This document shows, in pieces, positions 53,460-63,169 of a stretch of DNA of 64,000 nucleotides (position 1 is its first letter; each line of letters starts with the position of its first letter). The translations under genes and the position numbers were made by a program. The stretch lies in assembly GCA_965199905.1 (NCBI GenBank), contig OZ241366.1, positions 2,728,001 through 2,792,000 on the forward strand, written 5' to 3'. The stretch is from Ilyomonas sp965199905. GTDB lineage: Bacteria > Bacteroidota > Bacteroidia > Chitinophagales > Chitinophagaceae. The notes beneath the pieces were generated by a model. That model was given only the letters and a program-made list of their open reading frames with translations, was not told where the DNA came from and searched no databases.

Positions 53460-56400
53460 TTAAAAATTAAGGTTCAAACCAACATAATATGATTTTACTG
53501 TCGGATATGCACCTACATCAACACCAAATGCCTGATCAGTACCGATTACTTCCGGATCTAAGCCTGTATATTTTGTAATAGTAAACAGGTTGGTTGCCTG
53601 GACATAAATGCGAAGCCTGTCAATTTTTGCCCTTGTTGTCAGGCTTTTTGGTAATGTATAACCCAAGGTCAGGTTCTTCATTCTTAAGTAAGAAGCGTTT
53701 TCCAGATAATAAGAATTGATTTGCTGATTGGTACTAAACGAGGCTGCATCTTCTGCAATAGGAACAGAGGTATTTGTCCTGTCAGGTAACCAGGATTCAT
53801 ACAAAGCCGCCTTGCTTTTGCCACCGGCAAAGGTGGGAAATAAATCTGTCCACCATTTTACATAGTTAATAGCATCTCTTCCCTGTGAGCCATAGAAATA
53901 AGCACTAAGATCAAACCCGCCAAATGAAGCATTTAAGTTAAATCCATACGTGAATGCCGGGTTAGGAGAACCGAAAAACACTTTATCTTCGGCGGTAATA
54001 GTGTCATCACCGTTGGCGTCGAGATATTTGAATCGGCCTGCCTTAGCTTCTTTTTGCTTGGCAGAACCTTTTATATCATCATCACTTTGAAATAGCCCAA
54101 TCACTTTATACCCGTAAAAAGAAGAAAGCGGTTGTCCAACAGCATTTCTTACAAAATCGCCACCGATGCGATTTTGCTCCTGAACAACATCTACATCAAA
54201 GAAAGATACGTCGTTAGAAATTTTCGTAATCTCATTTTTATATGTTGTGAATGTCAGTGTTCCATCTAGTTTCACTTTACCTATATCAACACGCTGAATA
54301 ATTCCCAGATCAATACCAGTATTTTTCATACTGCCGATATTGAAAGCAGGTGGGTTATTAGCAGCAGACGTACCAGAATTTCCCAACTGTTCACTATTAT
54401 ACAAGAGATCTGATGTTTTTTTCTGATAAGCATCAAAAACAATTTCGGTTTTACCATTGAATAAGGTAGCATCAAAACCTATATTAGCAGTTGTATTGGT
54501 TTCCCATTTGCCGGCATTGTTTCCAATAAAAGAAAGATAGAAGCCTTGTGTCAAGCTGTTGCTTGTACCGTTAATATCGTAAAAAGAACTTCCGCTATTA
54601 GGAGAGAACTGTGTGAATTGATTTGAAGGATTAATGCTTTGGTTGCCCATCCTTCCCCAACTACCACGGATTTTTAAATCAGAAATCCAGGAGATGCCTT
54701 TCATAAAATTTTCCTGCGAAATTCTCCAGCCAAGTGCAAACGCTGGAAATGTACCATACCGGCTGTTGGGCCCAAAGCGGGAGGAGCCGTCACGGCGAAC
54801 AGTAGCACTCGCTAAATATTTATCCCGGAAAATATAATCTGCTTTTGCGAATAACGAATAAAGAGATGCCTCTGTATAAGGTTGTCCACTTACTACTTGT
54901 GAACCGGAACCTGTGTTTAAATTTCTGAAATCAAGATCGTTTGAGAAATAATCTAGTCTCCGGGCTTCGCTATTTCTACCGCCTTCCAGTACAGATTCTG
55001 TTCCTATTAAGCCAGTTATTTTATGCTCACCGATTGTGTTGTTATAAGTGAGTGTGTTAGTCCATGTCCAACCACGTCCTAAAGCGTTACCTTCTGTGAA
55101 CGCATTCAATACAGAGTTTTCCTGGTTTTCGTAGCTGGGGAATGAATTATAATAGTAATTGGTAAGATTTACTTGGCCGCCGAAGCTTGTACGGGCTGTC
55201 AGATGATTGATAATTTCCGCCTCGGCATACACATTACCAAAAATATTGTAATTATTGCCCCTGTTTTCTTTTGCTCTTAGGCGATTAGCTACTGGGTTAG
55301 TGGAATTGCCAATACCACCGCGTGAACCAGCAAAATTTCCCATGATGTCATAAACCGGAATGATAGGCTGGTTTCTGTAGCTTTCTGCAATTTCAGCGCC
55401 TTCATTATTATTGGTAATCCTGTTATCCTGCTGATACAACAACTGCAAATTTTCTCCAATGCGTACTCTGTTAAATACATTAAATTCTGTATTTACGCGC
55501 ATTGAGTATCTTTTTGCAAAATTCTCAATAAGAATACCTTGCTGATCGAAATAGCCAACTGACATAAAATAACGTGATTTGTCAATTGAGCCACCCGAAA
55601 CAGAAAGATTATGATTCATCATAGGTGCATTTCTGGTCAGTTCATTATACCAGTTAGTGCCTTGCTTGTTTGCTTTTGTTATCAGGTAAGAACCATTGAT
55701 ATTATCATAATCAAGAAAGTACTTAGAGGGATCAACAGCCGGGTCGCCTTCCATTTTACCATTTGGAAGAATGTAATCTGGGAGTACTGGTGCCGCCCCT
55801 GTTCCATATAATGCACTTGGCGGCGTTTTTCCTGCGTTTTTAGCAGCTAAAAATACCAGATCAGCATACTCCTGAGAATTTAAAAGATCAAAGCCTTTAC
55901 CTGGATTTTGAGTGCCGAAATAATTGTTGTAAGAAACTCGGGCAGCGCCGGGTTTCCCCCGTTTAGTAGTAACGATGATAACACCATTAGAAGCACGCGC
56001 TCCGTAGACGGAGGCGGAAGCAGCATCTTTCAACACTTGTAATGATTCTATATCATCAGAAGCGATAGAGCCAAGCCCACCGGCAGGCACACCATCAATA
56101 ATATACAATGGCGAATTACTGGCAGAAAGAGATGAGAAACCACGGATTCTAACGGACGCGCCGTCGCCGGGTTGATTGGAGGTAGTTACTGTCACTCCGG
56201 GCGCTCTGCCCTGCAATTGGTTTTCCGCATTGCCGGCAGGGATTGATTTCAAATCTTCTGACTTTACAACGGATACGGAACCGGTTAAATCTTTCTTTCT
56301 CTGAGCTGTATAGCCGGTAACAACAATTTCATTTAAAGAACCTGTATTTTCAGTTAATGTTATATCTACATTGGTTTTGTTGGATATGTCCATTTCCATG

Positions 56401-56657
56401 TCTGTATATCCAACATAAGAAATAATAAGTGCATTTCTGCCTGCAGGAACGTTGATAGAAAATGTACCGTTTGGTGTTGTGGTTACACCTATTGTGGTTC
56501 CTTTTACAACGATACTGGCACCGGTTACAGGCTGATTATCTTTTGGACTACGAACGGTTCCTGTAACTGTTTTCTGTGCAAATGCAGCAGAAGAAATAAT
56601 AATGAAAAAAAGTGCTGTACATATTCTGACAGCTAAGCAGTCAATCTTTTGTCTCAT
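53460..56657 (-). CDS. SusC/RagA family TonB-linked outer membrane transporter
   Basis: 1,065 residues from ATG 56657. Signal peptide ending SSAAFAQ, CarboxypepD_reg-like N-terminal domain (VTGTVRSPKDNQPVTGASIV), the SusC signature EIVVTGYTAQRKKDLTGSVS, plug (GFSSLSASNSPLYIIDGVPA, SVYGARASNGVIIVTTKRGK), and a 22-strand barrel ending VGLNLNF. TonB-dependent import of large oligomers with SusD. No glycoside hydrolase or peptidase gene is adjacent, so the substrate is open. Confidence 0.96.
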   Translation of the reverse strand: MRQKIDCLAVRICTALFFIIISSAAFAQKTVTGTVRSPKDNQPVTGASIVVKGTTIGVTTTPNGTFSINVPAGRNALIISYVGYTDMEMDISNKTNVDITLTENTGSLNEIVVTGYTAQRKKDLTGSVSVVKSEDLKSIPAGNAENQLQGRAPGVTVTTSNQPGDGASVRIRGFSSLSASNSPLYIIDGVPAGGLGSIASDDIESLQVLKDAASASVYGARASNGVIIVTTKRGKPGAARVSYNNYFGTQNPGKGFDLLNSQEYADLVFLAAKNAGKTPPSALYGTGAAPVLPDYILPNGKMEGDPAVDPSKYFLDYDNINGSYLITKANKQGTNWYNELTRNAPMMNHNLSVSGGSIDKSRYFMSVGYFDQQGILIENFAKRYSMRVNTEFNVFNRVRIGENLQLLYQQDNRITNNNEGAEIAESYRNQPIIPVYDIMGNFAGSRGGIGNSTNPVANRLRAKENRGNNYNIFGNVYAEAEIINHLTARTSFGGQVNLTNYYYNSFPSYENQENSVLNAFTEGNALGRGWTWTNTLTYNNTIGEHKITGLIGTESVLEGGRNSEARRLDYFSNDLDFRNLNTGSGSQVVSGQPYTEASLYSLFAKADYIFRDKYLASATVRRDGSSRFGPNSRYGTFPAFALGWRISQENFMKGISWISDLKIRGSWGRMGNQSINPSNQFTQFSPNSGSSFYDINGTSNSLTQGFYLSFIGNNAGKWETNTTANIGFDATLFNGKTEIVFDAYQKKTSDLLYNSEQLGNSGTSAANNPPAFNIGSMKNTGIDLGIIQRVDIGKVKLDGTLTFTTYKNEITKISNDVSFFDVDVVQEQNRIGGDFVRNAVGQPLSSFYGYKVIGLFQSDDDIKGSAKQKEAKAGRFKYLDANGDDTITAEDKVFFGSPNPAFTYGFNLNASFGGFDLSAYFYGSQGRDAINYVKWWTDLFPTFAGGKSKAALYESWLPDRTNTSVPIAEDAASFSTNQQINSYYLENASYLRMKNLTLGYTLPKSLTTRAKIDRLRIYVQATNLFTITKYTGLDPEVIGTDQAFGVDVGAYPTVKSYYVGLNLNF

Positions 56658-57008
56658 AAGCAATCCTGTTAATTTTAACGCTAAAATAATCGATAAAACC
56701 TTTTGTTAAAATTAATTATTACACTTATTAGATGTGTAAAACAGACACACTCATGCTTACTGATCTGACATTCAAATACTTATCCAGTTATAATAAAAAA
56801 GAAAAGCAAGATAAATTCTGAAATTTATTAAAATACTACTACATGAAAAGGAAGCCTTTTACGCTTCTTGTTAGCTTATCTTTTGATTATTGTACATGAC
56901 TTTTTCACAAGTGAGAAAGCAGAAAGATAATAAAAAATAACTGCGCTTTCATTATATATATCATTATAATGCCGTTCTTTTTCATCGCCATAGCCCGAAA
57001 GAACCGAT
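56658..57008. other. Intergenic upstream of susC
   Basis: AT-rich. Probably holds the susC promoter; no regulator gene, operator or repeat was recognised. Confidence 0.45.
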
Positions 57009-58289
57009 TTATTCCAATACCTTACTCATCGCTTCTGCCTTCACAATACATTCATCATATTCATCTTCTGCATTGCTGCCCCATGTAATGGCGCTGCCTA
57101 CGTGAAAAGAAAGGTATTGGTGAGTTTCATTGTATAAAATACTGCGGATTACAACATTAAAATCCCAATCATTATCTGGCGTTATATAACCCATGCAGCC
57201 GGAATACAGCCCACGTTTTGACTGCTCGAATTCTTCTATCAGTTCCATTACTTTTTTCTTGGGCGCGCCGGTCATACTGCCCATTGGAAACATTGTTTTT
57301 AAAACGTTGGCTACATTAATTTGCCGGCTTGTTTTCCCTTCAATGGTTGTAATCATCTGGTGCACCCGGGCATAGGTATAAACACCAAACAATTCTGCAA
57401 CCTTTACACTATTCCGAAGCGATACCCGACTCATATCGTTGCGTACCAGGTCGGCAATCATCACGTTTTCAGTTCGGTCTTTAGCGCTGCTCTGCAATGT
57501 TTCTTTTGCTTGTTTATCCAATATCGCATCCTCCAGTATTCTTTTTGCCGTTCCTTTCATGGGCTGCGAAACCAGACGTTCACCTCTCTTCTGGATAAAC
57601 CGTTCAGGGCTTGCACACAAAGCATATTTATCATTCAGTTTGTAATAAGCTGAAAATGGTGAAGGAGAAACAACAATCAATTGATTATAAACTAATAATG
57701 GATGTATAAAAGCGTTCTCCGCAAAAAACTCCTGGCAAAAATTAATTTCATAACAATCGCCCCGTTTTATGTGCTCTTTAATTTTGTCGATGGTAGCCGT
57801 ATAAGTTTCCTTACTTATCCTTTCTTTTATAGTAATCCTTGCTGCCGCCGACGGCTTTGGATTCACATTCTGATTCACGATTTCTGAATAAATATCTTCT
57901 GCTGCGCAATGCAAACTTTCGATACTAAGTTCGTTGCCTTGTATGTATAAAACGACTTCCGGCTGAAAGAAAAAAAGATCAGGAAATTGCAGCGAATCCT
58001 TATGTCGGGAAGACAAATGTTCAATCTCGTTTTTTAAATCGTAGCCAACGTGACCAAATAGCCAGTCTTTGTTTTGTTGGGTAAAAGCTTGTAAAGAAGA
58101 GAGCTTATTTTGCTCCGGCAAACAAACCGATGCCGCACCGGCAGCAGCTAAACAATCATAAACCGAATACGCATGTTTATAATCATGACTATCCATAAAA
58201 CAACAGATGCTAAACCGGTTTATCCAGCTTAGCATCTGTTGCTTGCAAAGCGAAGCATCTTCTATATGGAAAGATGCTTTGTTACGCAT
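57009..58289 (-). CDS. pabB: Aminodeoxychorismate synthase component I / anthranilate synthase component I family
   Basis: 426 residues. Chorismate-binding fold: GDCYEINFCQEF, SPERFI, QPMKGTAKR, DLVRNDMSRV, PMGSMTGAPKKKVMELIEE, and the C-terminal YDECIVKAEA. The lack of an adjacent trpG/trp operon and the short length favour PabB (aminodeoxychorismate for folate) over TrpE, but this is inference. It lies 14 nt after the charged protein gene at 58304, hence a likely operon. Confidence 0.88.
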   Translation of the reverse strand: MRNKASFHIEDASLCKQQMLSWINRFSICCFMDSHDYKHAYSVYDCLAAAGAASVCLPEQNKLSSLQAFTQQNKDWLFGHVGYDLKNEIEHLSSRHKDSLQFPDLFFFQPEVVLYIQGNELSIESLHCAAEDIYSEIVNQNVNPKPSAAARITIKERISKETYTATIDKIKEHIKRGDCYEINFCQEFFAENAFIHPLLVYNQLIVVSPSPFSAYYKLNDKYALCASPERFIQKRGERLVSQPMKGTAKRILEDAILDKQAKETLQSSAKDRTENVMIADLVRNDMSRVSLRNSVKVAELFGVYTYARVHQMITTIEGKTSRQINVANVLKTMFPMGSMTGAPKKKVMELIEEFEQSKRGLYSGCMGYITPDNDWDFNVVIRSILYNETHQYLSFHVGSAITWGSNAEDEYDECIVKAEAMSKVLE

Positions 58290-58303
58290 GTAATAGAATA
58301 CAT

Positions 58304-58747
58304 TTAGTAATCATCGTCGTCATCATAGCCACCGCCGCCGCCTTTGCCATTATCCAAACCAAACTCTTTAAAGTCATCATCCAGTTTGAAATCATCATCG
58401 TCTTCACCACTTTTTTTACTGCCTTTTTTGGCAGTCCCGCTACTGCTGCTTTTACTCTTCGATTTCGGGATGTCAAACTCATCAAAATCCGGATCCCAAC
58501 TGTCTTCTTCTTCCGGTTTATTCCAGGTATCTTCTACTTCCTCTGCATCCTCATCACTGCCATCGTCATCATATTTCGAAGATGTTTTTTTGCCTGATGC
58601 TTTTGTCTTTGGCTCATCATCTTCCAGATCATCGTCATCATCCTCTTCCGTTTGCTTTTTGCTTTTTAAGGATGCTTTCTTTACCTCTTTTTCATCAGCC
58701 GGCTTCGTTGTGCGGCCGGTACTTTTTTTGTTCACAGATTTTGCCAT
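58304..58747 (-). CDS. Low-complexity, highly charged disordered protein (147 aa)
   Basis: A basic N-terminal part (MAKSVNKKSTGRTTKPADEK) is followed by acidic runs (EEDDDDDLEDDEP, DDDGSDEDAEEVED), a Trp-containing segment (WNKPEEEDSWDPDFDEFDIP), a Ser/Lys stretch and the tail GGGGGYDDDDDY. No domain, signal peptide or membrane part. Predicted intrinsically disordered; the two short WDPDFDEFDIP and KLDDDFKEFGL segments may be binding motifs. Function unknown. Possibly cotranscribed with purA upstream (77-nt gap) and pabB downstream. Confidence 0.8.
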   Translation of the reverse strand: MAKSVNKKSTGRTTKPADEKEVKKASLKSKKQTEEDDDDDLEDDEPKTKASGKKTSSKYDDDGSDEDAEEVEDTWNKPEEEDSWDPDFDEFDIPKSKSKSSSSGTAKKGSKKSGEDDDDFKLDDDFKEFGLDNGKGGGGGYDDDDDY

Positions 58748-58824
58748 AATTCCTTAGATTAACAACGTAAAATTTCAACGAGATTTTGAATCAGCAAAAA
58801 ATTTTTTTAGTGCCGGCAAAATTT

Positions 58825-60087
58825 TTACAAAGTAATAATCTGCTCTCTTCCCGGCCCGTTTGAAATATACTTTACCGGCGCGTTTATATAACCGTTAATG
58901 AATGAAATATAAGACGACATCGCCTCCGGCAAATGAGCCTCATTTTGTATAGATGTAGAGTCGCAGTGCCAGCCCTTAAAAGGTTGATACTGCGGTTCAA
59001 TTTTTACTTTCGTCATCTGGAAAGGCACTTCTTCACTTTCTTCACCGTTGACCTTATAAGTTGTACAAACCTCAAGCGTTTCAAAGCTATCCAGCACATC
59101 GGCTTTTGTCATTACCACCTGTGTTACGCCGTTTATCATGCAGGTATATTTCAGTGCCACAAGGTCTATCCAGCCACAGCGGCGCGGACGTCCTGTAGTA
59201 GCGCCAAATTCATTACCAATCTTGCGTAGTTCTTCACCGGTTTCATTTTCCAGTTCGGTAGGAAAAGGTCCGCCGCCAACACGTGTACAGTATGCTTTGG
59301 TAACGCCCAATACTTCCTTTATTTTTTGCGGTGCAACGCCTAATCCTGTACACACGCCGGCTGATATGGTATTGGAAGATGTAACAAAAGGAAACGTACC
59401 AAAATCCACATCGAGCATACTGCCTTGTGCGCCTTCGGCTAATATTTTTTTGCCGGAAGAAATATGGTTATTGATGAAATATTCACCGTTCACAATCTTC
59501 AGTGTACGAAGGAATTCAACAGCTTCAAAAAACTCTTCTTCCCAGGCCGAAATATCTTCATTGAAATTATAGCTGTCTAATATCTTCTGGTGTTTTAAGC
59601 GAAGCTTAATATAATCGGTAATAAACCTCTTGGTAAGAATATCGCCCACACGCAATGCATTGCGTCCCGTTTTATCCATATAAGCCGGTCCAATGCCTTT
59701 TAATGTAGAGCCTATTTTGCTTTCGCCCTTCGATGTTTCTGAAGCCTTATCCAGTGCGCGGTGCGTAGGCACAATGAGGTTGGTGCGCTCTGCGATAAAG
59801 AGGTTCTTTTTCACATCGATACCAAATGATGAAACAATATCACACTCGCGTTTTAACGTTACCGGATCGAGAACAACACCATTGCCGATAAGGTTGAGTG
59901 TGTTCTGATGAAAGATGCCGGACGGTATCTGGTGCAGCACTACTTTTTTACCTTCTACATACAGCGTATGCCCTGCATTTGGGCCGCCCTGGAAGCGGGC
60001 AATCACATCGTACTGCGGGGCAAAATAATCTACAATTTTTCCCTTGCCTTCATCGCCCCACTGCAAACCAAGAATAACGTCAACCAT
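58825..60087 (-). CDS. purA: Adenylosuccinate synthetase
   Basis: 420 residues. First step from IMP to AMP, GTP-dependent. Seen: VILGLQWGDEGKGKIVDYF (P-loop), GGPNAGHT, GIGPAYMDK, GATTGRPRRCGW and C-terminal ISNGPGREQ. Complete length. Cytoplasmic. Confidence 0.97.
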   Translation of the reverse strand: MVDVILGLQWGDEGKGKIVDYFAPQYDVIARFQGGPNAGHTLYVEGKKVVLHQIPSGIFHQNTLNLIGNGVVLDPVTLKRECDIVSSFGIDVKKNLFIAERTNLIVPTHRALDKASETSKGESKIGSTLKGIGPAYMDKTGRNALRVGDILTKRFITDYIKLRLKHQKILDSYNFNEDISAWEEEFFEAVEFLRTLKIVNGEYFINNHISSGKKILAEGAQGSMLDVDFGTFPFVTSSNTISAGVCTGLGVAPQKIKEVLGVTKAYCTRVGGGPFPTELENETGEELRKIGNEFGATTGRPRRCGWIDLVALKYTCMINGVTQVVMTKADVLDSFETLEVCTTYKVNGEESEEVPFQMTKVKIEPQYQPFKGWHCDSTSIQNEAHLPEAMSSYISFINGYINAPVKYISNGPGREQIITL

Positions 60088-60241
60088 ATGTTTTGTTTTA
60101 TCAGGAAGGCAAAAGTAACAGGCGCAGACCGTTTTGCAGAAATGAATTTGACAGATTGCCAGACTCGTTTTACATAATAACTTTTCCTGTAAAGAAATGA
60201 GGATGGTTTCTTTGAATGCGACCGTTTTCTATCCGCTTATA

Positions 60242-60360
60242 TAAAAGTTCCTCAATGCCCTGAACACTGATGGAAGCATTCCTGCGTGTAAAAGCAGCAG
60301 GAATGGCAATAACTGTCGATTACAAAAGTGACAAGCGATGGCGACCAAAACTGTATTTAT
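60242..60360 (+). repeat. Dispersed intergenic element, copy B
   Basis: 5' block CAATGCCCTGAACACTGATG, hairpin CATTCCTGC/GCAGGAATG (60277-60305), 3' block ACTGTCGATTACAAAAGTGA, then CAAGCGATGGCGACCAAAA and TGTATTTAT. Lies between divergent purA and the TIGR03032-like gene; the flanking 60088-60241 and 60361-60453 hold no other recognisable feature. Confidence 0.75.
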
Positions 60361-60453
60361 TTAAGTTGATTCACATGGTATAAATGATACAAACAAAGCT
60401 GTTTCATTCCCACAAAAAATTATCAAACAATAATTTGAATTCAGTAAACTATC

Positions 60454-60488
60454 ATGGCTTATTGCAACGCATATTTGCAATAAGCCAT
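60454..60488. repeat. Perfect 14-bp stem-loop just before the gene at 60500
   Basis: ATGGCTTATTGCAA and its complement around loop CGCATAT; ends 11 nt before the start codon. No T-run after it that would make it a strong terminator (TTTTCATTTTTT is interrupted). May be an operator or a 5'-UTR hairpin affecting translation. Confidence 0.8.
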
Positions 60489-60499
60489 TTTCATTTTTT

Positions 60500-61576
60500 A
60501 TGAGCCAAACACTTGCCCCCTTCAGTTGCGTGTATTCGCCCAATGTTCCTGAGCTTTTGCTGGAGTTGAATTGCACACTTGTCATCAGCACTTACCAGGC
60601 TGGCAAGGTGGTTTTTATCAGTGCCAAAAACAAAACCTCGCTGATACAACTTGGCAAAACAGTACAAAAACCAATGGGCATTGGTTTCGATGGCAGCCGC
60701 CTTGCCATTGCCGGAAAAAGCAGCGTGTATCTTTACTCATCTGCGCCGGGATTAGCCGCCGGTTATCCGCGTCAGCCCAACACATACGATAACTTATTTA
60801 TGCCGCGCGCACAGCATTTTACCGGTTTGATAGATGTACACGATGTAGTGTGGGTGGAAGATCAGTTGCTGATGGTAAATACGCGCTGCAGTTGCCTTGC
60901 GTGGCTTGATAATACATTCAGTTTTAAAAGCTATTGGCAGCCGCCTTTTATTACCAGCCTGTTTCCTGAAGACCGTTGCCATTTGAATGGTCTGGCTATG
61001 CAAAACGGTGCACCAAAGTATGTATCCATGTTTTCAGCCACAGACGAAGCTGAAGGCTGGCGTGGCAAAAAGCGCACAACCGATGGGTTGATCATGGATA
61101 TTGAAAGCAATGAAGTCGTCGCCACAAACCTGGCGATGCCGCATTCGCCACGCGTGATTAACAACAAGTTGTATGTGCTGCAGTCTGCTATTGGCGATAT
61201 CAGCGAAGTGGATACGAACACCGGAAAATTAACCACCGTGAGAAGCCTTGGCAAGTACTTGCGCGGCGCGGCATTTTACAAAGGTTTTCTCTTTGTTTCG
61301 TTTTCTAAAATCAGGGAAAAATCATCTGCCTTCAGCGACCTTGCCATTGCAGAATCTTCAAATGATGCAGGCATTATCATCATCCATTTTGACAGTGGTA
61401 ATGTGGTGGGCGAAATTAAGTACCAGACCAGCGTAGAAGAGATTTACGACCTGCAGGTATTGCCTTTCCGTCGACCCGGTATGGTAAATTTTGACCAAAA
61501 TGAAAAAGACCTCGCTATATCATTGCCCGACTTTGGTGTATGGGGAAGTTTGGAGGAAGATAATAAAAGTAAATGA
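60500..61576 (+). CDS. TIGR03032-like protein (DUF4915 type)
   Basis: 358 residues, no signal peptide. The start SCVYSPNVPELLLELNCTLV followed by STYQAGKVVFIS and the later DVHDVVWVEDQLLMVNTRCS, FEDRCHLNGLAM-like and DEAEGWRGKKRTTDGLIMDI motifs match the TIGR03032 family, a predicted beta-propeller of unknown function. Monocistronic, with a stem-loop just before the start. Confidence 0.8.
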   Translation: MSQTLAPFSCVYSPNVPELLLELNCTLVISTYQAGKVVFISAKNKTSLIQLGKTVQKPMGIGFDGSRLAIAGKSSVYLYSSAPGLAAGYPRQPNTYDNLFMPRAQHFTGLIDVHDVVWVEDQLLMVNTRCSCLAWLDNTFSFKSYWQPPFITSLFPEDRCHLNGLAMQNGAPKYVSMFSATDEAEGWRGKKRTTDGLIMDIESNEVVATNLAMPHSPRVINNKLYVLQSAIGDISEVDTNTGKLTTVRSLGKYLRGAAFYKGFLFVSFSKIREKSSAFSDLAIAESSNDAGIIIIHFDSGNVVGEIKYQTSVEEIYDLQVLPFRRPGMVNFDQNEKDLAISLPDFGVWGSLEEDNKSK

Positions 61577-61607
61577 TGTATAAAACAGCCATTTATTTCT
61601 TACCAAA

Positions 61608-61960
61608 TTACATCGAAGGCTTCTCAAAATCGAAGGTCGTTTCGCTACTGCGATATGCCTGGTAAGCCACCGGGTCGCCATAAGGTTCATGGTATTGCGC
61701 ATCGCCAGAACCAAGCTGGAAATAACCAATACCAAAGATAAAAAACAGCACCGTTGTGCCTTATAGCAACAGCGATGGCAACAACAATAGCAATGTATCC
61801 GTTTTGCGTAGCCATACTTATCCTTTTTCAGCATGTTTACAAAGCCTTCCGGCAAGCCATCTTTTACACTCGGAAGATGAAAGCGAAGGAGAACCTGCTT
61901 GCGAAAAGCCGGTAAACCCTGTCAACAGAAATAAAACAATGAGAAGCTGTTCATCGTAAG
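61608..61960 (-). pseudogene. Small membrane protein gene broken by several frameshifts
   Basis: Read on the minus strand in successive frames: QLLIVLFLLTGFTGFSQAGS, then DGLPEGFVNMLKKDKYGYAK, then NGYIAIVVAIAVAI, then TTVLFFIFGIGYFQLGSGDA and QYHEPYGDPVAYQAYRSSET up to FEKPSM and a stop at 61608. Joined, this is a sensible protein of about 125-135 residues with a signal peptide and one more hydrophobic helix; at least three frame changes are needed. No family recognised. Sequencing error is the main alternative. Confidence 0.45.
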
Positions 61961-62055
61961 CAGGATTGTTTTGCTTCGCAATCCTTCAACTAAAGTAAAG
62001 GTTTGAAAGATGATGCAGAGCAACAATAAAGAAAGCGAATCATTCGCTTAAAAAC

Positions 62056-62086
62056 AAAAGCACCTGCTTACTCAGCAAGTGCTTTT
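62056..62086 (-). terminator. Terminator of etfA
   Basis: AAAAGCACCTGCT pairs with AGCAAGTGCTTTT with one mismatch around TACTC; T/A tracts on both sides. Confidence 0.75.
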
Positions 62087-62110
62087 ACAATAGCATAAAA
62101 ATATAGTCTT

Positions 62111-63076
62111 TTACCCGTTTTGCATTTTCTTGATTTCTTCTGTCAGCTTTGGCACTACATCGAATAAATCACCCACAACACCATAATCCGCTGCTTTAAA
62201 GAATGGCGCTTCTGCGTCTTTATTTATCACTACAATCACCTTACTGCGGTTTACGCCGGCAAGATGCTGGATGGCTCCTGAAATGCCCAATGCAATGTAT
62301 AGCTTGGGTGAAATCTGGATGCCTGTTTGACCTACGTGCTCATGATGCGGACGCCAGTGCGCATCTGCCACCGGGCGGCTGCAGGCAAGCGCCGCATGAA
62401 GCGTTTTGGCAAGGTCTTCCACCATGCCCCAGTTCTCAGGTCCTTTCAATCCGCGACCGCCGCTAACTACAACTTCAGCTTCTGTTAACGGCACTTCGCC
62501 ACTTACTTTATTGGTGGCTGTTGTTTTTACTTTTGGCTGTGCATCAACCGTTAACGTTATTACTTCTGCTTTTGCATCGCCACTCTCTTTTACGCCAAAA
62601 TTATTGGGTGTAATTGTAATGATCTTTATTGGCGATGTGATGTCAACATTCGCAAATGCCTTTCCTGAAAACACACCTTTACGAACCACGAAACCATTGT
62701 CTGTTTTAGGCAAACCGGCAACGCCTGTTACAAGACCTGCTTTCAGCTTTGCAGACATGCGCGGCGCTACTGCACGACCTGTTTGATTGTGCGAAAAGAT
62801 GATCACCGTTGCGCCACTTTGCGTAGCTGCTTCTGCAATCGCTTTTGTGTATACCTGCGCATCGACTGTGTTATAAATATCGCCGGCAGCGAGGTATGTT
62901 TTTTCGATACCATACTTTCCCAGCGAAGCCGCTTCTTCGTTTGATACATTGCCCAATACAACTGCATTTGCGCTGGTGCCAAGCTGCTTTGCCAGCGCAA
63001 AGCCATACGACAACGCTTCAAAAGAAGATTTACTGATATGACCTTCGGCGTGGTCAACAAATATGAGAACAGACAT
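62111..63076 (-). CDS. etfA: Electron transfer flavoprotein subunit alpha
   Basis: 321 residues. N-terminal SVLIFVDHAEGHISKSSFEA and the FAD-binding C-terminal part VVVSGGRGLKGPENW, ACSRPVADAHWRPHHEHVGQ, ISGAIQHLAG and INKDAEAPFFKAADYGVVGD. It carries electrons from acyl-CoA and other dehydrogenases to the respiratory chain as a heterodimer with EtfB, encoded just upstream. Confidence 0.96.
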   Translation of the reverse strand: MSVLIFVDHAEGHISKSSFEALSYGFALAKQLGTSANAVVLGNVSNEEAASLGKYGIEKTYLAAGDIYNTVDAQVYTKAIAEAATQSGATVIIFSHNQTGRAVAPRMSAKLKAGLVTGVAGLPKTDNGFVVRKGVFSGKAFANVDITSPIKIITITPNNFGVKESGDAKAEVITLTVDAQPKVKTTATNKVSGEVPLTEAEVVVSGGRGLKGPENWGMVEDLAKTLHAALACSRPVADAHWRPHHEHVGQTGIQISPKLYIALGISGAIQHLAGVNRSKVIVVINKDAEAPFFKAADYGVVGDLFDVVPKLTEEIKKMQNG

Positions 63077-63079
63077 GAA

Positions 63080-63169
63080 TTATAAATTATGAGTTATAAG
63101 TTATAAATTATGAGTTATAATACAAGTCACGAATCGCAATACCGAGAATTCATAACTCATAATTTATAA
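63080..63169. repeat. Direct and inverted 20-bp repeats between etfA and etfB
   Basis: TTATAAATTATGAGTTATAA occurs twice in tandem (63080-63099, 63101-63120) and once inverted with one mismatch (63150-63169), so the etfB-etfA transcript can form a long hairpin. The nearby word AACTCACAAC resembles the bioD heptamer. Confidence 0.85.
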
